Both the position numbers and the translations under genes were made by a program. This document shows positions 7,437 to 17,305 of a DNA stretch of 64,000 nucleotides, one piece after another. The notes below the pieces were generated by a model. The model was not told where the DNA came from and ran no database searches. It saw nothing but the letters and a program-made list of their open reading frames with translations. Within the stretch, counting starts at the first letter, position 1; each line of letters opens with the position of its first letter. Origin of the DNA: CALARM01 sp036746235 (lineage in GTDB: Bacteria > Vulcanimicrobiota > SpSt-956 > JAKJGF01); NCBI GenBank assembly GCA_036746235.1, contig DAIOEN010000009.1, forward strand, positions 1 to 64,000, in the 5' to 3' direction.

Positions 7437-8678
7437 ATGGTTTATGACGCAGTAATTATAGGAGCAGGTCTTGCAGGATGTTCTGCTGCTCTGTCGGTAA
7501 TAAAATCAGGCAAAAAAACTGTTATACTTTCGAGAGGTCTTGGAAATCTTTATTCTTCTTCCGGGTATATAGATTTACTCGGTTATTATCCTGTTACAGA
7601 GAAAAAGCCTGTTATATCACCGCTGTTGTCTCTCGAAAAATTGATAGATGAGAAACCGCACCACCCTTACAGCATAACAGGTATAGATATGATTAAAGAA
7701 GCTTTTTCGGCTTTTCTCTCCGTAAGTTCCGATACAGGTCTTCCCTACTGCGGATCTATTGAAAAAAATATGCTTATGCCCACTGCTGTGGGTTCTCTTG
7801 TACCTACGACACTCTTTCCCGAAACTGCCGGAAGGGATATAAATACTTTTCAGAACATAGTAGTAACGGGAATAAAAGAATTGATAGATTTTTTTCCTCC
7901 TTACTGTGCGTCAAATCTGGAACTTCATCTTGGCAGAAAAATAGATTTCCTCAGGGTAGAGCTCGGATTAAAAATGGACAGGGAACTGAACAGCTATGAT
8001 ATTGCTCTTTTTATGGAACAGGAAAACATAAGAGATCTGTTCATAAAGCAGTTAAAATCCGTTTCTTCAGGCACCCTCATACTTGTCCCTGCAGTTATGG
8101 GAGTAACAAAATGGAAAGAAATCATCACATCCATAGAAGAAGAACTTCAGAGCAAAATACTTGAAATTCCAACCCTTCCTCCGTCAGTTATGGGATACAG
8201 ACTGGGAGAAGCATTGCTCTCCTATTTAAAAAATAAAGGTGTGGAGATAATTATAGGCAATGGCGTGGATTATTTTAAAGGTGATAAATATATTGAAGAA
8301 GTCGGTATTACAGGGGCAAGCGGCAGGATAAAAAAATTCAGAGGAAAAAATTTCATTCTTGCTACAGGAGGTATACTCGGAGAAGGCCTTTCCGTCTATC
8401 CCCGGGAAATTAAAGAAGCAGTATTTAATCTGCCTGTAGTATCTCACGGTAATTTATCTACGGAAGATTTCTTCAATCCCGAAGGCCAGCCTTTATCTTA
8501 TGCAGGAGTTACGGCAAACAGTAATCTTCAGCCTTTAGATATTTCAGGAAAAGTAATATTTGAAAATCTTTTTGTTGCAGGAGCAACCCTTTACGGATAC
8601 GATCCATTCCTTGAAAAAAGCGGGAACGGCGTGGCACTTTCTACAGGATATAAAGCCGGCTTAATGGCATGCAGGTGA
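7437..8678 (+). CDS. glpB: Anaerobic glycerol-3-phosphate dehydrogenase subunit B
   Basis: A 413-residue flavoprotein subunit of the anaerobic G3P dehydrogenase, which feeds electrons from G3P oxidation toward menaquinone. The N-terminal FAD fold is clear (DAVIIGAGLAGCSAALSVI), followed by SSGYIDLLGYYP. A second nucleotide-fold strand (NFILATGGILGEG) and a C-terminal FAVAGAT-like motif (LFVAGATLYGYDPF) agree with GlpB. It overlaps glpC by 10 bp in another frame, so both are translated from one message. The catalytic subunit GlpA is not next door but lies at 51774 on the other strand, an unusual split of glpABC. Confidence 0.92.
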   Translation: MVYDAVIIGAGLAGCSAALSVIKSGKKTVILSRGLGNLYSSSGYIDLLGYYPVTEKKPVISPLLSLEKLIDEKPHHPYSITGIDMIKEAFSAFLSVSSDTGLPYCGSIEKNMLMPTAVGSLVPTTLFPETAGRDINTFQNIVVTGIKELIDFFPPYCASNLELHLGRKIDFLRVELGLKMDRELNSYDIALFMEQENIRDLFIKQLKSVSSGTLILVPAVMGVTKWKEIITSIEEELQSKILEIPTLPPSVMGYRLGEALLSYLKNKGVEIIIGNGVDYFKGDKYIEEVGITGASGRIKKFRGKNFILATGGILGEGLSVYPREIKEAVFNLPVVSHGNLSTEDFFNPEGQPLSYAGVTANSNLQPLDISGKVIFENLFVAGATLYGYDPFLEKSGNGVALSTGYKAGLMACR

Positions 8679-9865
8679 AAAATATGAGTAACAATCACAA
8701 TCTTGATCACTGTCTTAAATGCAGTATATGTCATACCCAGTGTCCTGTGGTAATGAATTATCCTGCTTTCCCGGGGCCGAAACAGTTAGGGCCGGAACTT
8801 GAAAGGCTCAGGCTTGCAAGAGGCGAAGGAGAAGTCCTGGAGATAGATAATATCCTTTCTTACTGCACGAACTGTAAGAGATGTGATGCATCGTGCCCTC
8901 ATGGCGTAAAACCTTCTTATTACAACCTCAAAAACAAAGAAAGACTCCGTTTACACCCTTCCGAACAGTTAAGAAACTGGATCCTGGCCCATAATGTATG
9001 GTGGGGGAAAATGGCAACAGTCATTCCCGGATTCAGTAACTTTGCCCTTCAATTTCCACTGACAAAATTCGGCATGGGACTTTTCGGGATAGCAAACAGA
9101 AATCTCCCTGCCTATAAAAAACAGACTTTGAAGATCAAAAAAGAAGAAAAAAACAAAAAAGCCCTTTATTATCCCGGATGCTTCGCTTCTTTTAACGAAC
9201 CGGAAATCATTCAATCCACTGTAAATATACTTGAAGCATGCGATTATCAGGTGGAAATTGCCCCTGCAGACTGCTGCGGAACACCGATGGTAACAAATGC
9301 GCTCTTCAATGAAACAAAAGAAGTGGCAAAGAAAAATATAAAAATCTTCCTTCCCTATATAGAAAAAGGTTACAAAGTAATTACAACATGTTCAAGCTGC
9401 GGCCTTGCATTAAAACAGGAATATAAAGATCTTCTGGCAGATGAAGACTGTGAAAAACTTGCAAAAAACGTATGGGATCTCTTTGAATTACTCGAAGAAG
9501 AAGGCCCCCTTCCTTTTGACGGAAAGAAAAAGAAAATAGAAAAAGCTTTCTACCATGTGCCATGTCATTTGAAAGCCCAGGGAGCAGGCATACCGGCAGC
9601 AAATATTTTAAGAGATTTTGCAGTGGAGGATTTAACCGTGGAAGATAGCTTCTGCTGCGGTATAGCAGGTACCTACGGATTTAAGAAAGAAAAACATAAT
9701 CTATCCCTTGAAATCGGGTCTTCTTTATTTAAAGCTATAAAAGAAAGCAGCGCTTCACTTGTATTAACCGATTGTGGAACATGTAAAGTTCAGATTGTTG
9801 ACGGAACAGGCATTAATGTTAAACACCCTGCTGTTTTATTAAGTGATTTTATTTCCGGCCAGTAA
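8669..9865 (+). CDS. glpC: Anaerobic glycerol-3-phosphate dehydrogenase subunit C
   Basis: A 398-residue iron-sulfur subunit that anchors GlpAB and passes electrons to the quinone pool. Two 4Fe-4S motifs are seen near the N-terminus (HCLKCSICHTQCP around 15-27 and YCTNCKRCDASCP around 66-78). Two CCG domains of the heterodisulfide-reductase type follow (PADCCGTPM and DSFCCGIAG, with a further CSSCG and CGTCK). It overlaps glpB by 10 bp. Its 3' end overlaps the convergent hybrid-kinase gene by 27 bp, which leaves no room for a terminator between them. Confidence 0.94.
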   Translation: MQVKNMSNNHNLDHCLKCSICHTQCPVVMNYPAFPGPKQLGPELERLRLARGEGEVLEIDNILSYCTNCKRCDASCPHGVKPSYYNLKNKERLRLHPSEQLRNWILAHNVWWGKMATVIPGFSNFALQFPLTKFGMGLFGIANRNLPAYKKQTLKIKKEEKNKKALYYPGCFASFNEPEIIQSTVNILEACDYQVEIAPADCCGTPMVTNALFNETKEVAKKNIKIFLPYIEKGYKVITTCSSCGLALKQEYKDLLADEDCEKLAKNVWDLFELLEEEGPLPFDGKKKKIEKAFYHVPCHLKAQGAGIPAANILRDFAVEDLTVEDSFCCGIAGTYGFKKEKHNLSLEIGSSLFKAIKESSASLVLTDCGTCKVQIVDGTGINVKHPAVLLSDFISGQ

Positions 9866-12800
9866 ATTTTCCGCTGTATTTTTCAATCTATTAAACTCTT
9901 CGTCCAGTTCAAAAGTATTAATTTCTTTTATCCTGTTTTCCTTCGCCTTCACCTCAATATTAAAAGCTGCCATACCAAGTTTTCTTGCTTCTATATTACG
10001 GGAGGTTCCTTTTATAGTATGGGCCAGATATATTATATCTTCTTTATTTTCCCCGGAAAGTTTATTTTTAAGTTCATGAATATTATTATCCAGATCTGCA
10101 ATACTTTCCAGAAGTATTTCTTTGCAGAATTGCTCATCACTGCCGGTACGACTGAGAAATAACTGCCAGTTCAGAATTTTTTCATCTTTTTCATCTTTCT
10201 CATCTTTTATCAGAACCGGAGTTTCTTTACCGGTATTGGAAGTTATTGCCGAAAGAAGGTCTTCAGGATTTATCGGTTTTGATATATAACCATTCATTCC
10301 TGCTTTAAGACACTTTTCTCTGTCACCTTTAATTGCATGAGCAGTCATAGCAATAACAGGAACTTTATGGTCAAGAACCTCTGACTCTTCATCTCTGATT
10401 ATTCCTGTGGCTTCCAGCCCATCTATTTCAGGCATCTGAATATCCATAAACACTATATCATATAATGTTTTCTCCAGAATATTTATAGCTTCTCTTCCGT
10501 TTGATGCCACGTCTGCACTGTAACCGAGCTTATTCAGAATTTGAATTACTATTTTTTGATTGATATTATTATCTTCTACAAGAAGAATCCTGGTTTTGTA
10601 TCTCTTCCGTTCTTTATATACCGTTGCTATAAGAGATTCGTCTTCTTCTTTCTTTACCAGAACCGTTACGAGACAGTCATAAAGCTGTGAAGGTTTTATA
10701 GGTTTTGTAAGATAAAAATTAATGCCATATTTTCCCAGATCCTCTCTGTCTACAGGCCTGTCAATTGATGTAAGAACTATAAGACCTGTCTCTTTCAGTT
10801 CCGCATCTTTAATAATTTCTTTACACAGAGAAAGACCATCCATTCCGGGCATCTGCATATCTACGAGAACAATTTCAAAAGGACATCCTTTAAGGTTTGC
10901 ATCCTTTAATTTTTCCAGGGCAATAAAGGCATCTTCCGCTTCATCAAACAAACAGTGCCATAGTTTTAAATACTCTCTGATTATATAACGATTTGTTTCA
11001 TTATCATCCACTATAAGTATATAATTACCTGTAAGATCTCCCGTAATGTCTGTTTTTTTCTCTGCCTCTTTCTGATGTTCAAATAAAGCGGTAAAGAAAA
11101 AACAGGACCCTTTCCCTTCTTCACTGCTCACTCCAATATTGCCTTTCATCATTTCTACAAGATATTTTGAAATAACCAGACCCAGCCCTGTTCCTCCATA
11201 TTCTCTTGTTGTTGACGCATCTACCTGGGAGAAAGATTTAAAGAGTCTATCCATACGACTCGGTGGTATGCCGATACCTGTATCTTTTACGGTAAATTTT
11301 ATAAGACTTTCTCCGTCTCCTTCTTCTTCCAGATTAACCCTTAAGGATACATCTCCTTTTTCTGTAAACTTGACTGCATTACCCATAAGATTAATTAAAA
11401 CCTGACACAATCTTCCCGGATCACCTTTCAGATATACGGGAACGTTAACATCAATAAGATAAGAAATTTCCAGATCCTTTTTCTGCCCTTTTATTGCCAG
11501 CATATCCATTATATCTTCAATAATCAGTCTCAAATTAAAATTAATTGATTCAAGTTCCAGTTTACCTGATTCTATTTTAGAAAAATCCAGTATATCATTG
11601 ATTACATTCAGAAGTGATGTGGATGATGTTTTTATTATATGAGACAGATCCCTTTGCTCCCTTTTTAATTCAGTATCAAGAAGCAACCCTGTGGCACCAA
11701 TAATTCCGTTCATAGGTGTGCGAATCTCATGGCTCATATTGGCAAGGAACTGACTTTTGGCTATACTGGCAGCTTCTGCAGTTTCCTTTGCTTTCAATAA
11801 CAGTTCATTAGTGCTGGCCAGTTCTTTAGTTCTTTCATTTACAATACTTTCAAGTTCTTCTTTTGATCTTATGAGTAAGTCCTGAGCTTCTTTACGAAGG
11901 GTAATATCTCTGGAAATTCCTGCTATACCTATGACATAACCTTTATCATCAAAGATAGGACTTTTAATGGTTTCAACCCATTCCATTTTTTTTGTTTTAT
12001 CAACAATGGGCTCTTCCATTATTTTTCTTATGCCTGAGCTCATAATCTCTCTGTCATCTTTTATATATTTTTCCGCCATATGAGAAGGCCATATATCATA
12101 ATCGTTTTTATTTATTACATCCTTAACGCCACAGGTCATAAGAAAAGGTTCATTTGCCGCTATATAAAGACTTTCTCTGTTCTTAAGCCATGCTATATCA
12201 GGAATATTATCGAGTAATGCCCTCTGCTGTGTTTCCTTTAATTTTAACTGTTCCGAAGTAATTTTTAAATTTTTTTCTGTCTCAGTCTTCTCTGCTATTT
12301 CTTTCCGGATTTCTTTTATATATAGTTTCTGTATATAACTGTAGTTTAAAATCAACGGAATTGCGAGAAGAAGGAAGAAAAGACCCCACAGAAAAGATAT
12401 TATCAAATGTTCATCCAGAAATTTAGAGACATAACTGATATTATATTCCGCTCCTGAAAGATAAAAAATCCCTTTTTTTGACACTTCAGGAATTACTACT
12501 GTACGAAAAGTCCCCCATCTGTCCGTATAGGTAACATAAACAGGTTCTTTTTTATTAAAAGTTTCTTTCAATTCATCACTGCAATCGTCATATATGCTAA
12601 AATACCTGACTTCCTCATTTTTTTTTAATTCTTCATCTGTGGCACTTGAAGATGTAATATATATATGACCATTCTGTTTAATGACCGTATAAAGGTATTT
12701 AAAACCTGACCTGTTTGCATAATCGGAAAGTAATGTTATATTCTTCCAATCCTGTTCTTCTGTTATAGATTGTTTATTTTTCGCCCTGTCATGGAAATCT

Positions 12801-12976
12801 TCGGGAAGGATATATTTTATTGCATTTGCACCTATATACAGCCTCTTATCAATATTTTTCATTATGTCTTCTTTAAGGGAAAAATAATTCCACATTGTAT
12901 AAACAAAGACACCTAAAATATAAAAAACTATAGCTATAATAAATAACCATGCCTTTTTTATTTGATTTATATACAT
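9839..12976 (-). CDS. Membrane hybrid histidine kinase with two receivers and HPt
   Basis: A roughly 1045-residue multi-step phosphorelay kinase. Order: membrane segment (LFIIAIVFYILGVFVYTMW), an extracytoplasmic sensor of about 170 residues, a second membrane segment (SFLWGLFFLLLAIPLIL), PAS (ending IAGISRDITLRKEAQ), HisKA (FLANMSHEIRTPMNG, acceptor His), HATPase (DTGIGIPPS, GTGLGLVIS), receiver 1 (VLVDMQMPGMDG), receiver 2 (IVFMDIQMPEIDG) and a C-terminal HPt domain (YLAHTIKGTSRNI). All phospho-acceptors are present. I prefer the Met beginning YINQIKKAW, with AAAGGAT upstream; the frame stays open to a Met at 13027. It converges on glpC with a 27-bp overlap and diverges from the pilin genes, so its input may concern either locus. 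Confidence 0.93.
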   Translation of the reverse strand: MYINQIKKAWLFIIAIVFYILGVFVYTMWNYFSLKEDIMKNIDKRLYIGANAIKYILPEDFHDRAKNKQSITEEQDWKNITLLSDYANRSGFKYLYTVIKQNGHIYITSSSATDEELKKNEEVRYFSIYDDCSDELKETFNKKEPVYVTYTDRWGTFRTVVIPEVSKKGIFYLSGAEYNISYVSKFLDEHLIISFLWGLFFLLLAIPLILNYSYIQKLYIKEIRKEIAEKTETEKNLKITSEQLKLKETQQRALLDNIPDIAWLKNRESLYIAANEPFLMTCGVKDVINKNDYDIWPSHMAEKYIKDDREIMSSGIRKIMEEPIVDKTKKMEWVETIKSPIFDDKGYVIGIAGISRDITLRKEAQDLLIRSKEELESIVNERTKELASTNELLLKAKETAEAASIAKSQFLANMSHEIRTPMNGIIGATGLLLDTELKREQRDLSHIIKTSSTSLLNVINDILDFSKIESGKLELESINFNLRLIIEDIMDMLAIKGQKKDLEISYLIDVNVPVYLKGDPGRLCQVLINLMGNAVKFTEKGDVSLRVNLEEEGDGESLIKFTVKDTGIGIPPSRMDRLFKSFSQVDASTTREYGGTGLGLVISKYLVEMMKGNIGVSSEEGKGSCFFFTALFEHQKEAEKKTDITGDLTGNYILIVDDNETNRYIIREYLKLWHCLFDEAEDAFIALEKLKDANLKGCPFEIVLVDMQMPGMDGLSLCKEIIKDAELKETGLIVLTSIDRPVDREDLGKYGINFYLTKPIKPSQLYDCLVTVLVKKEEDESLIATVYKERKRYKTRILLVEDNNINQKIVIQILNKLGYSADVASNGREAINILEKTLYDIVFMDIQMPEIDGLEATGIIRDEESEVLDHKVPVIAMTAHAIKGDREKCLKAGMNGYISKPINPEDLLSAITSNTGKETPVLIKDEKDEKDEKILNWQLFLSRTGSDEQFCKEILLESIADLDNNIHELKNKLSGENKEDIIYLAHTIKGTSRNIEARKLGMAAFNIEVKAKENRIKEINTFELDEEFNRLKNTAENLLAGNKIT

Positions 12977-13168
12977 GTTAATAGGGGATCCTTTAAAATT
13001 CATATTTATAAAATTAATATAACACAAAATTCAATTATTTAATAGATTATAACAATTGTTTTATAGTGTAAAAAAAATTTCCACTTGAAGTAATTAAAAA
13101 AAACTGCTATAATTACCTTTGAAATCTTATAAGCTTTATTTAAATTTGAAAGGATCTATCTATTCCTG

Positions 13169-13657
13169 ATGAAAAAAGGATTTACTCTTGTTGAAATTTT
13201 ACTTGGTACAGGTCTGGCAGGGGTTTTGCTTGTAATGATGTGCGGTGTATTTGTTTATGGCCTTAATGCCATAGAGAAAGGTCGTATAAGGACTACAGCA
13301 TTAAATCTTGCCGACAGGAAAATCTCCGAATCTCATAATCTTATGAAAACATTAAACTCTGCCGGAGAAATAAAAGGTGATAGATTAAATACCGTTATTT
13401 CCGATAACAGGGTAATAAAGTTTAATGAGAGTAATATTAATCCAGCAGGAAATTATTCTATATGGGATCCCGGTGGTGTTTCTATAGAATCAGAAGGAAC
13501 TGTTACAATAAAAGGTACAGGCGATTTCCATTACATATATTCCTTAACAGATTATGCCGATAATATAAAAAAAGTCAGTGTTGAAGTATACTGGCAGGAA
13601 GGTAAAATTGGTTCTAAAAAAATTTTTCTGGAAAGCCTTGTATCCAGATATCAGTAA
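13169..13657 (+). CDS. Type IV prepilin-like protein
   Basis: A 162-residue protein with a classic class III leader: MKKG/FTLVEILLGTGLAGV, in which prepilin peptidase cuts after Gly4 and Glu5 of the mature protein is present. A 20-residue hydrophobic helix is followed by a globular domain. It is likely a minor pilin or pseudopilin inserted in the inner membrane and assembled into a type IV pilus or type II secretion pseudopilus. GAAAGGAT precedes the ATG. It is first of three same-strand genes (13169, 13678, 14500) with pilin-type N-termini; assembly ATPase and secretin genes are not in the window. Confidence 0.9.
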   Translation: MKKGFTLVEILLGTGLAGVLLVMMCGVFVYGLNAIEKGRIRTTALNLADRKISESHNLMKTLNSAGEIKGDRLNTVISDNRVIKFNESNINPAGNYSIWDPGGVSIESEGTVTIKGTGDFHYIYSLTDYADNIKKVSVEVYWQEGKIGSKKIFLESLVSRYQ

Positions 13658-13677
13658 AAAAGACAGGAATTTTTTTA

Positions 13678-14442
13678 ATGATAAAGTTTTCAATGAAACC
13701 GACATTACTATCTCAAAATACGGGCTACCGGTGGCGATATTCACATAAAAAAGGTGGATTTTCTATTGCTGAACTGGCTATAGTAATAGCAATTTTCTCC
13801 TTTATCCTGGTTGCTATCTATACAATTCTGGACTCAGGTCTTAAAGCATGGAATATAGGAGAAAAACGTACTGACCTGCAGAATAACGGTGAAATAATCC
13901 TAAGGAGAATGGTTCATGAAATGTCTATAGCAAGCCAGAGATCTATTGTTCTGGATATGGCAGGTCATGAGAGACATACAGGAGATATTGTTCATGAATA
14001 TATATGCTTCGAATCTCCTGTAAAAGATGGGGAATTCAAATATCAAAAAGACAAATTCGGAACACCTGTCTGGCATGGATATATAATATATTATGTTCAT
14101 GAACAGGATACTGACACAGATCCAAATGGTATAAACATACCCAAAAAACTTTACAGAAGATATATTGATCATGGAGAAAGAGCCATGCCTGTACCGGTAA
14201 GTAATATAGAATCTTTACTGACAGTGCCTTCTTCCCCTTCTCCCGAGCACAGAGAAATAGCTACGAATGTAGATACTTTTGATGTTACGAGAGACGGTTT
14301 CATTGTAAAAATAAAACTGGCATACAGAAAAGCCATCAGTAATAGAAAACAAAATGGTGCGAATTATTCTATTTCAGGCACGGCAAACAATAAAGGTACC
14401 GACTATTTTGAATTACAGGCATCGGTGGAACCGAAAAATTAA
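13678..14442 (+). CDS. Prepilin-type N-terminal cleavage protein
   Basis: A 254-residue protein with a long leader and a prepilin cleavage site KKGG/FSIAELAIVIAIF near residue 27, with Glu at +5 of the mature protein, then a hydrophobic helix and an approximately 200-residue globular part. The size and TILDSGLKAW segment resemble PulJ/GspJ or PilW-type minor pilins. It begins 20 bp after the preceding prepilin gene. A later start within the 27-residue leader is possible. Probably a minor subunit at the tip of a pilus or pseudopilus. Confidence 0.85.
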   Translation: MIKFSMKPTLLSQNTGYRWRYSHKKGGFSIAELAIVIAIFSFILVAIYTILDSGLKAWNIGEKRTDLQNNGEIILRRMVHEMSIASQRSIVLDMAGHERHTGDIVHEYICFESPVKDGEFKYQKDKFGTPVWHGYIIYYVHEQDTDTDPNGINIPKKLYRRYIDHGERAMPVPVSNIESLLTVPSSPSPEHREIATNVDTFDVTRDGFIVKIKLAYRKAISNRKQNGANYSISGTANNKGTDYFELQASVEPKN

Positions 14443-14499
14443 ATATTTGTTTACAGAAATATTCTGTAATAATCTGCCAGGAAAAAGGAGAGAAATTTT

Positions 14500-17169
14500 A
14501 TGAAAAATTCAGATAAAGGTATGGTTCTCATCAGTATACTCCTCTTAACAGTTCTTCTGACAATGCTTACTGTATCTATGGTTTTCATAAGTACGAACCA
14601 TCTTCAAATGATGGGAAATATAGAACAGAAAATGATTGCTCTGAAAGCTGCAGAAGCTGCGGCAGAATATGCCATGACCAGGCTGAATATTCCCGATCGC
14701 CCGTGGGCTGTGTGGGATCCAAATCATGAAACTACTCCAACATCTGATGATACCCCGGATTCCAATGCAAATATTACTCTTCATTTAAAAGGAGCCACTG
14801 CCTATATAAATTTTACAGGAAGCCAGTACCTTTCATATAATAATCTTAAAGGACAAAACCCTGTAGATAGAAGTAAAATTGGCGATACAAAACTATCGGG
14901 AACCATTCCTGCCTACAGTGCCGAACTCATCTGTATAGGTAAAGCAGGAGGAGAAAATGACGATGGCCCGATAAAATACGTGAAGGTTATTTTTATAAGA
15001 AATGACATATATCCCTATCCGATAAATTCAGATGGCCAGATAGATTTTGAAAGTGCCGGAGATATAAAAATATTCGGTAATAATTCTACTGCTCCCGGTT
15101 ATATACATTCAAACTGGGACGGAAATACAGGAGATATAAATGATGCAAATTACTATAGTATCAAATCAGAACTGGGCAGCGGAAATGTAGATATGCTTGG
15201 AGGAGTGGCATCTGCAGTAGGCCCCATAACATTAAACAGGGCTCAGGAAAAAGATGTAGTTGTGGCTATGAACCCTGATGGCAGAGAAGAATTTGAAGAC
15301 ATTGATATAGACAATGTCCTTAAAAATGCAAAAGATACAGGGCCGAAGGAAGTGGAACCGGGGACATTTATAGTTACACCGAGATATTATATAACACCGG
15401 GGATAAAAAATGAAGAGGGACAGGATTTAAATCAAATAAATGCTGCTGTAAAAGGTTTTGAATCAAAGGGGGGAAGCCTGTCTGCAGAAAAATATGTACC
15501 CGGCCTGCTGAGTAAATTTAAAGGTTGTAATGAAGATGGCTTCCCTCCTGATGTTGAAGAATTGAAACAGACAACCTATAAGCCTGAAGATGGCTGGAAT
15601 GTTAATTTTACCGCCAAATCAACTCAGGACTGGATTACCGTTATGGGGGCAAAAGGGGAAAATGAGTTTAAAGACGCAGACGGGAACGTTCTTGGATGGG
15701 ACAGAGTTGTAGCTACAAAATACTGGGTAGGTGTGGAATGGGAGCTAACGGCATCGAGGCAGGTAAAATATCAGGATCCTTTGACAGGAGAATGGAAAGA
15801 AAAAACTGAAAGTATCGAACCTATGGGGGCTACGTGGAAGCATACAGGGCCTATGAGTGAAATAGGAGATGTTTCTTTCAATCTTGATGAAACTAACAAC
15901 TGGGGAAACAAACCTCCTCCCGATGAGGTAATTAATTCATGCGGTTATGTATTCGGCCTGGCAAAACTGGATTCAGAAGGAAATCTTACAAAGTTTGTTC
16001 AGCAGGGGCAGAGTAACGGAGAATTAGGGCTCGATCTTAAGGTAAATGAAGAAGGAGACAAGTTACTCTGTGACCTGGATCTTGTAAAAGATATTTATGT
16101 ATGCAAAGATGATACAAGTAAACCGGGATCAGACGATTACAAAACTCCTCTAAAATATCTGGCCTATAATCCGGAAGATCCTTCCTATAAAAACCCGCAA
16201 CCCAATGTATTCTGCATAAGTGGTGAACAATTTTCAGTACTTTACGGAGAACCTCCGAAAAGCCTTTCGGAGATATATCAAAATTCATTAATAAAAGAAA
16301 CAAATATATGTCCGAAACTTACCCTTCATCTAAATGACCACAGTCTTTATTCTGACTCTCATGTGGCGATAGGAGCAGAAGTAGAGGGAAAAGGAACCCT
16401 TGTATCAAGGGGCAAGATGGGATATATCTACGGCATGCACAGCAGTGAAGCAATAGCCCTCTCAGGTGATGATCTTATACTCTCTACAAACAATCAATCT
16501 AATATTGATGTGAAAGGCGTTCTTTATTCAGATGATGATATGTGGTTAATACCTTTAAATGAAGATTCTCCTGTTGCTACACAGGGAAATGTAATAGAAT
16601 ATAAATTAGGCCAGACCTATTCTGACGGGAGTGATAAAATAATATTTAGCTATAATCCTTCTCCTCCTGTAGAGCCTGCTCCTGCATCTATAAGTGTAGC
16701 TTCTATCAAAACTCAGAATGGTGTAAAATACAGTATTAATAATGTAGAAATAGATTACAATGGAACTGATTATGATTTCAGTAATTACAAACTTGATATA
16801 GAATGTGATATGACATCAAGCCCTTATACATACAGCGGAAAACTCTATGAATATGATAAAAGCAGTAAAACCTGGGAAATAGTCAATCCTTTACCGCCTG
16901 AATACAGTCAGGCAACACTGAATAATATAGGCAGGGTAGTAGGAGCTAATTTCACGGTAGGCAAAGGAGATATAAATATAACAGGAAATCTGGTGGGACT
17001 TAATAATAACTCCATATATCCCGATGATGATGGTGGCAATAAATCAATTCATACACAGGGAAAAGGAAAGATATTCTTTTATTATGATATGATAAGTGTC
17101 GGAAAACTGGCATTGCTCAGAGGCGACAGGTTCAGTGTAAGAAGGGCATGCTGGTGTGAACTTAATTAA
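14500..17169 (+). CDS. Very large PilX-type minor pilin protein
   Basis: The N-terminus (SDKGMVLISILLLTVLLTML, then KAAEAAAEYAMTRL) matches PilX/GspK-type proteins: a short positive leader, one hydrophobic helix and the alanine- and glutamate-rich helix EAAAEYA. At 889 residues it is several times longer than PilX. The rest is a large extracellular region rich in Gly, Asn and Asp. Near residues 630-720 it has SDSHVAIGAEVEGKGTLVSR and similar stretches reminiscent of beta-helix or polymer-forming (bactofilin-like) segments. As third gene of the pilin cluster it may form a tip adhesin. Repeat C copy 2 lies immediately downstream. Confidence 0.78.
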   Translation: MKNSDKGMVLISILLLTVLLTMLTVSMVFISTNHLQMMGNIEQKMIALKAAEAAAEYAMTRLNIPDRPWAVWDPNHETTPTSDDTPDSNANITLHLKGATAYINFTGSQYLSYNNLKGQNPVDRSKIGDTKLSGTIPAYSAELICIGKAGGENDDGPIKYVKVIFIRNDIYPYPINSDGQIDFESAGDIKIFGNNSTAPGYIHSNWDGNTGDINDANYYSIKSELGSGNVDMLGGVASAVGPITLNRAQEKDVVVAMNPDGREEFEDIDIDNVLKNAKDTGPKEVEPGTFIVTPRYYITPGIKNEEGQDLNQINAAVKGFESKGGSLSAEKYVPGLLSKFKGCNEDGFPPDVEELKQTTYKPEDGWNVNFTAKSTQDWITVMGAKGENEFKDADGNVLGWDRVVATKYWVGVEWELTASRQVKYQDPLTGEWKEKTESIEPMGATWKHTGPMSEIGDVSFNLDETNNWGNKPPPDEVINSCGYVFGLAKLDSEGNLTKFVQQGQSNGELGLDLKVNEEGDKLLCDLDLVKDIYVCKDDTSKPGSDDYKTPLKYLAYNPEDPSYKNPQPNVFCISGEQFSVLYGEPPKSLSEIYQNSLIKETNICPKLTLHLNDHSLYSDSHVAIGAEVEGKGTLVSRGKMGYIYGMHSSEAIALSGDDLILSTNNQSNIDVKGVLYSDDDMWLIPLNEDSPVATQGNVIEYKLGQTYSDGSDKIIFSYNPSPPVEPAPASISVASIKTQNGVKYSINNVEIDYNGTDYDFSNYKLDIECDMTSSPYTYSGKLYEYDKSSKTWEIVNPLPPEYSQATLNNIGRVVGANFTVGKGDINITGNLVGLNNNSIYPDDDGGNKSIHTQGKGKIFFYYDMISVGKLALLRGDRFSVRRACWCELN

Positions 17170-17170
17170 A

Positions 17171-17252
17171 GGGTATAGGAATTTTCATTTTTAATGGCCT
17201 AAAATAAAGCTTTAGATGAAAATTATGTAGAAGCAACTTATCTAAATAATTT
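17171..17252 (+). repeat. Dispersed repeat C, copy 2 (full length)
   Basis: Starts GGTATAGGAATTTTCATTTT, continues AATGGCCTAAAATAAAGC, TTTAGATGAAAATTATG, and ends TTATCTAAATAATTT. It sits between the large PilX-type gene and glpT. This is the best complete copy on the plus strand. Confidence 0.85.
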
Positions 17253-17292
17253 AAAATTTTTGAAAAAACTGGATAATTAATAAAAATCTTGA

Positions 17293-17298
17293 TATAAT
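17293..17298 (+). promoter_or_regulatory. -10 box of glpT; leaderless start possible
   Basis: TATAAT ends 7 bp before the glpT ATG (17306), so transcription would begin at or next to the start codon. No ribosome-binding site is present between the box and the ATG. The N-terminal match to GlpT (IYKPAPH) supports this start. The region further upstream holds repeat C. Confidence 0.5.
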
Positions 17299-17305
17299 AT
17301 AGTCT

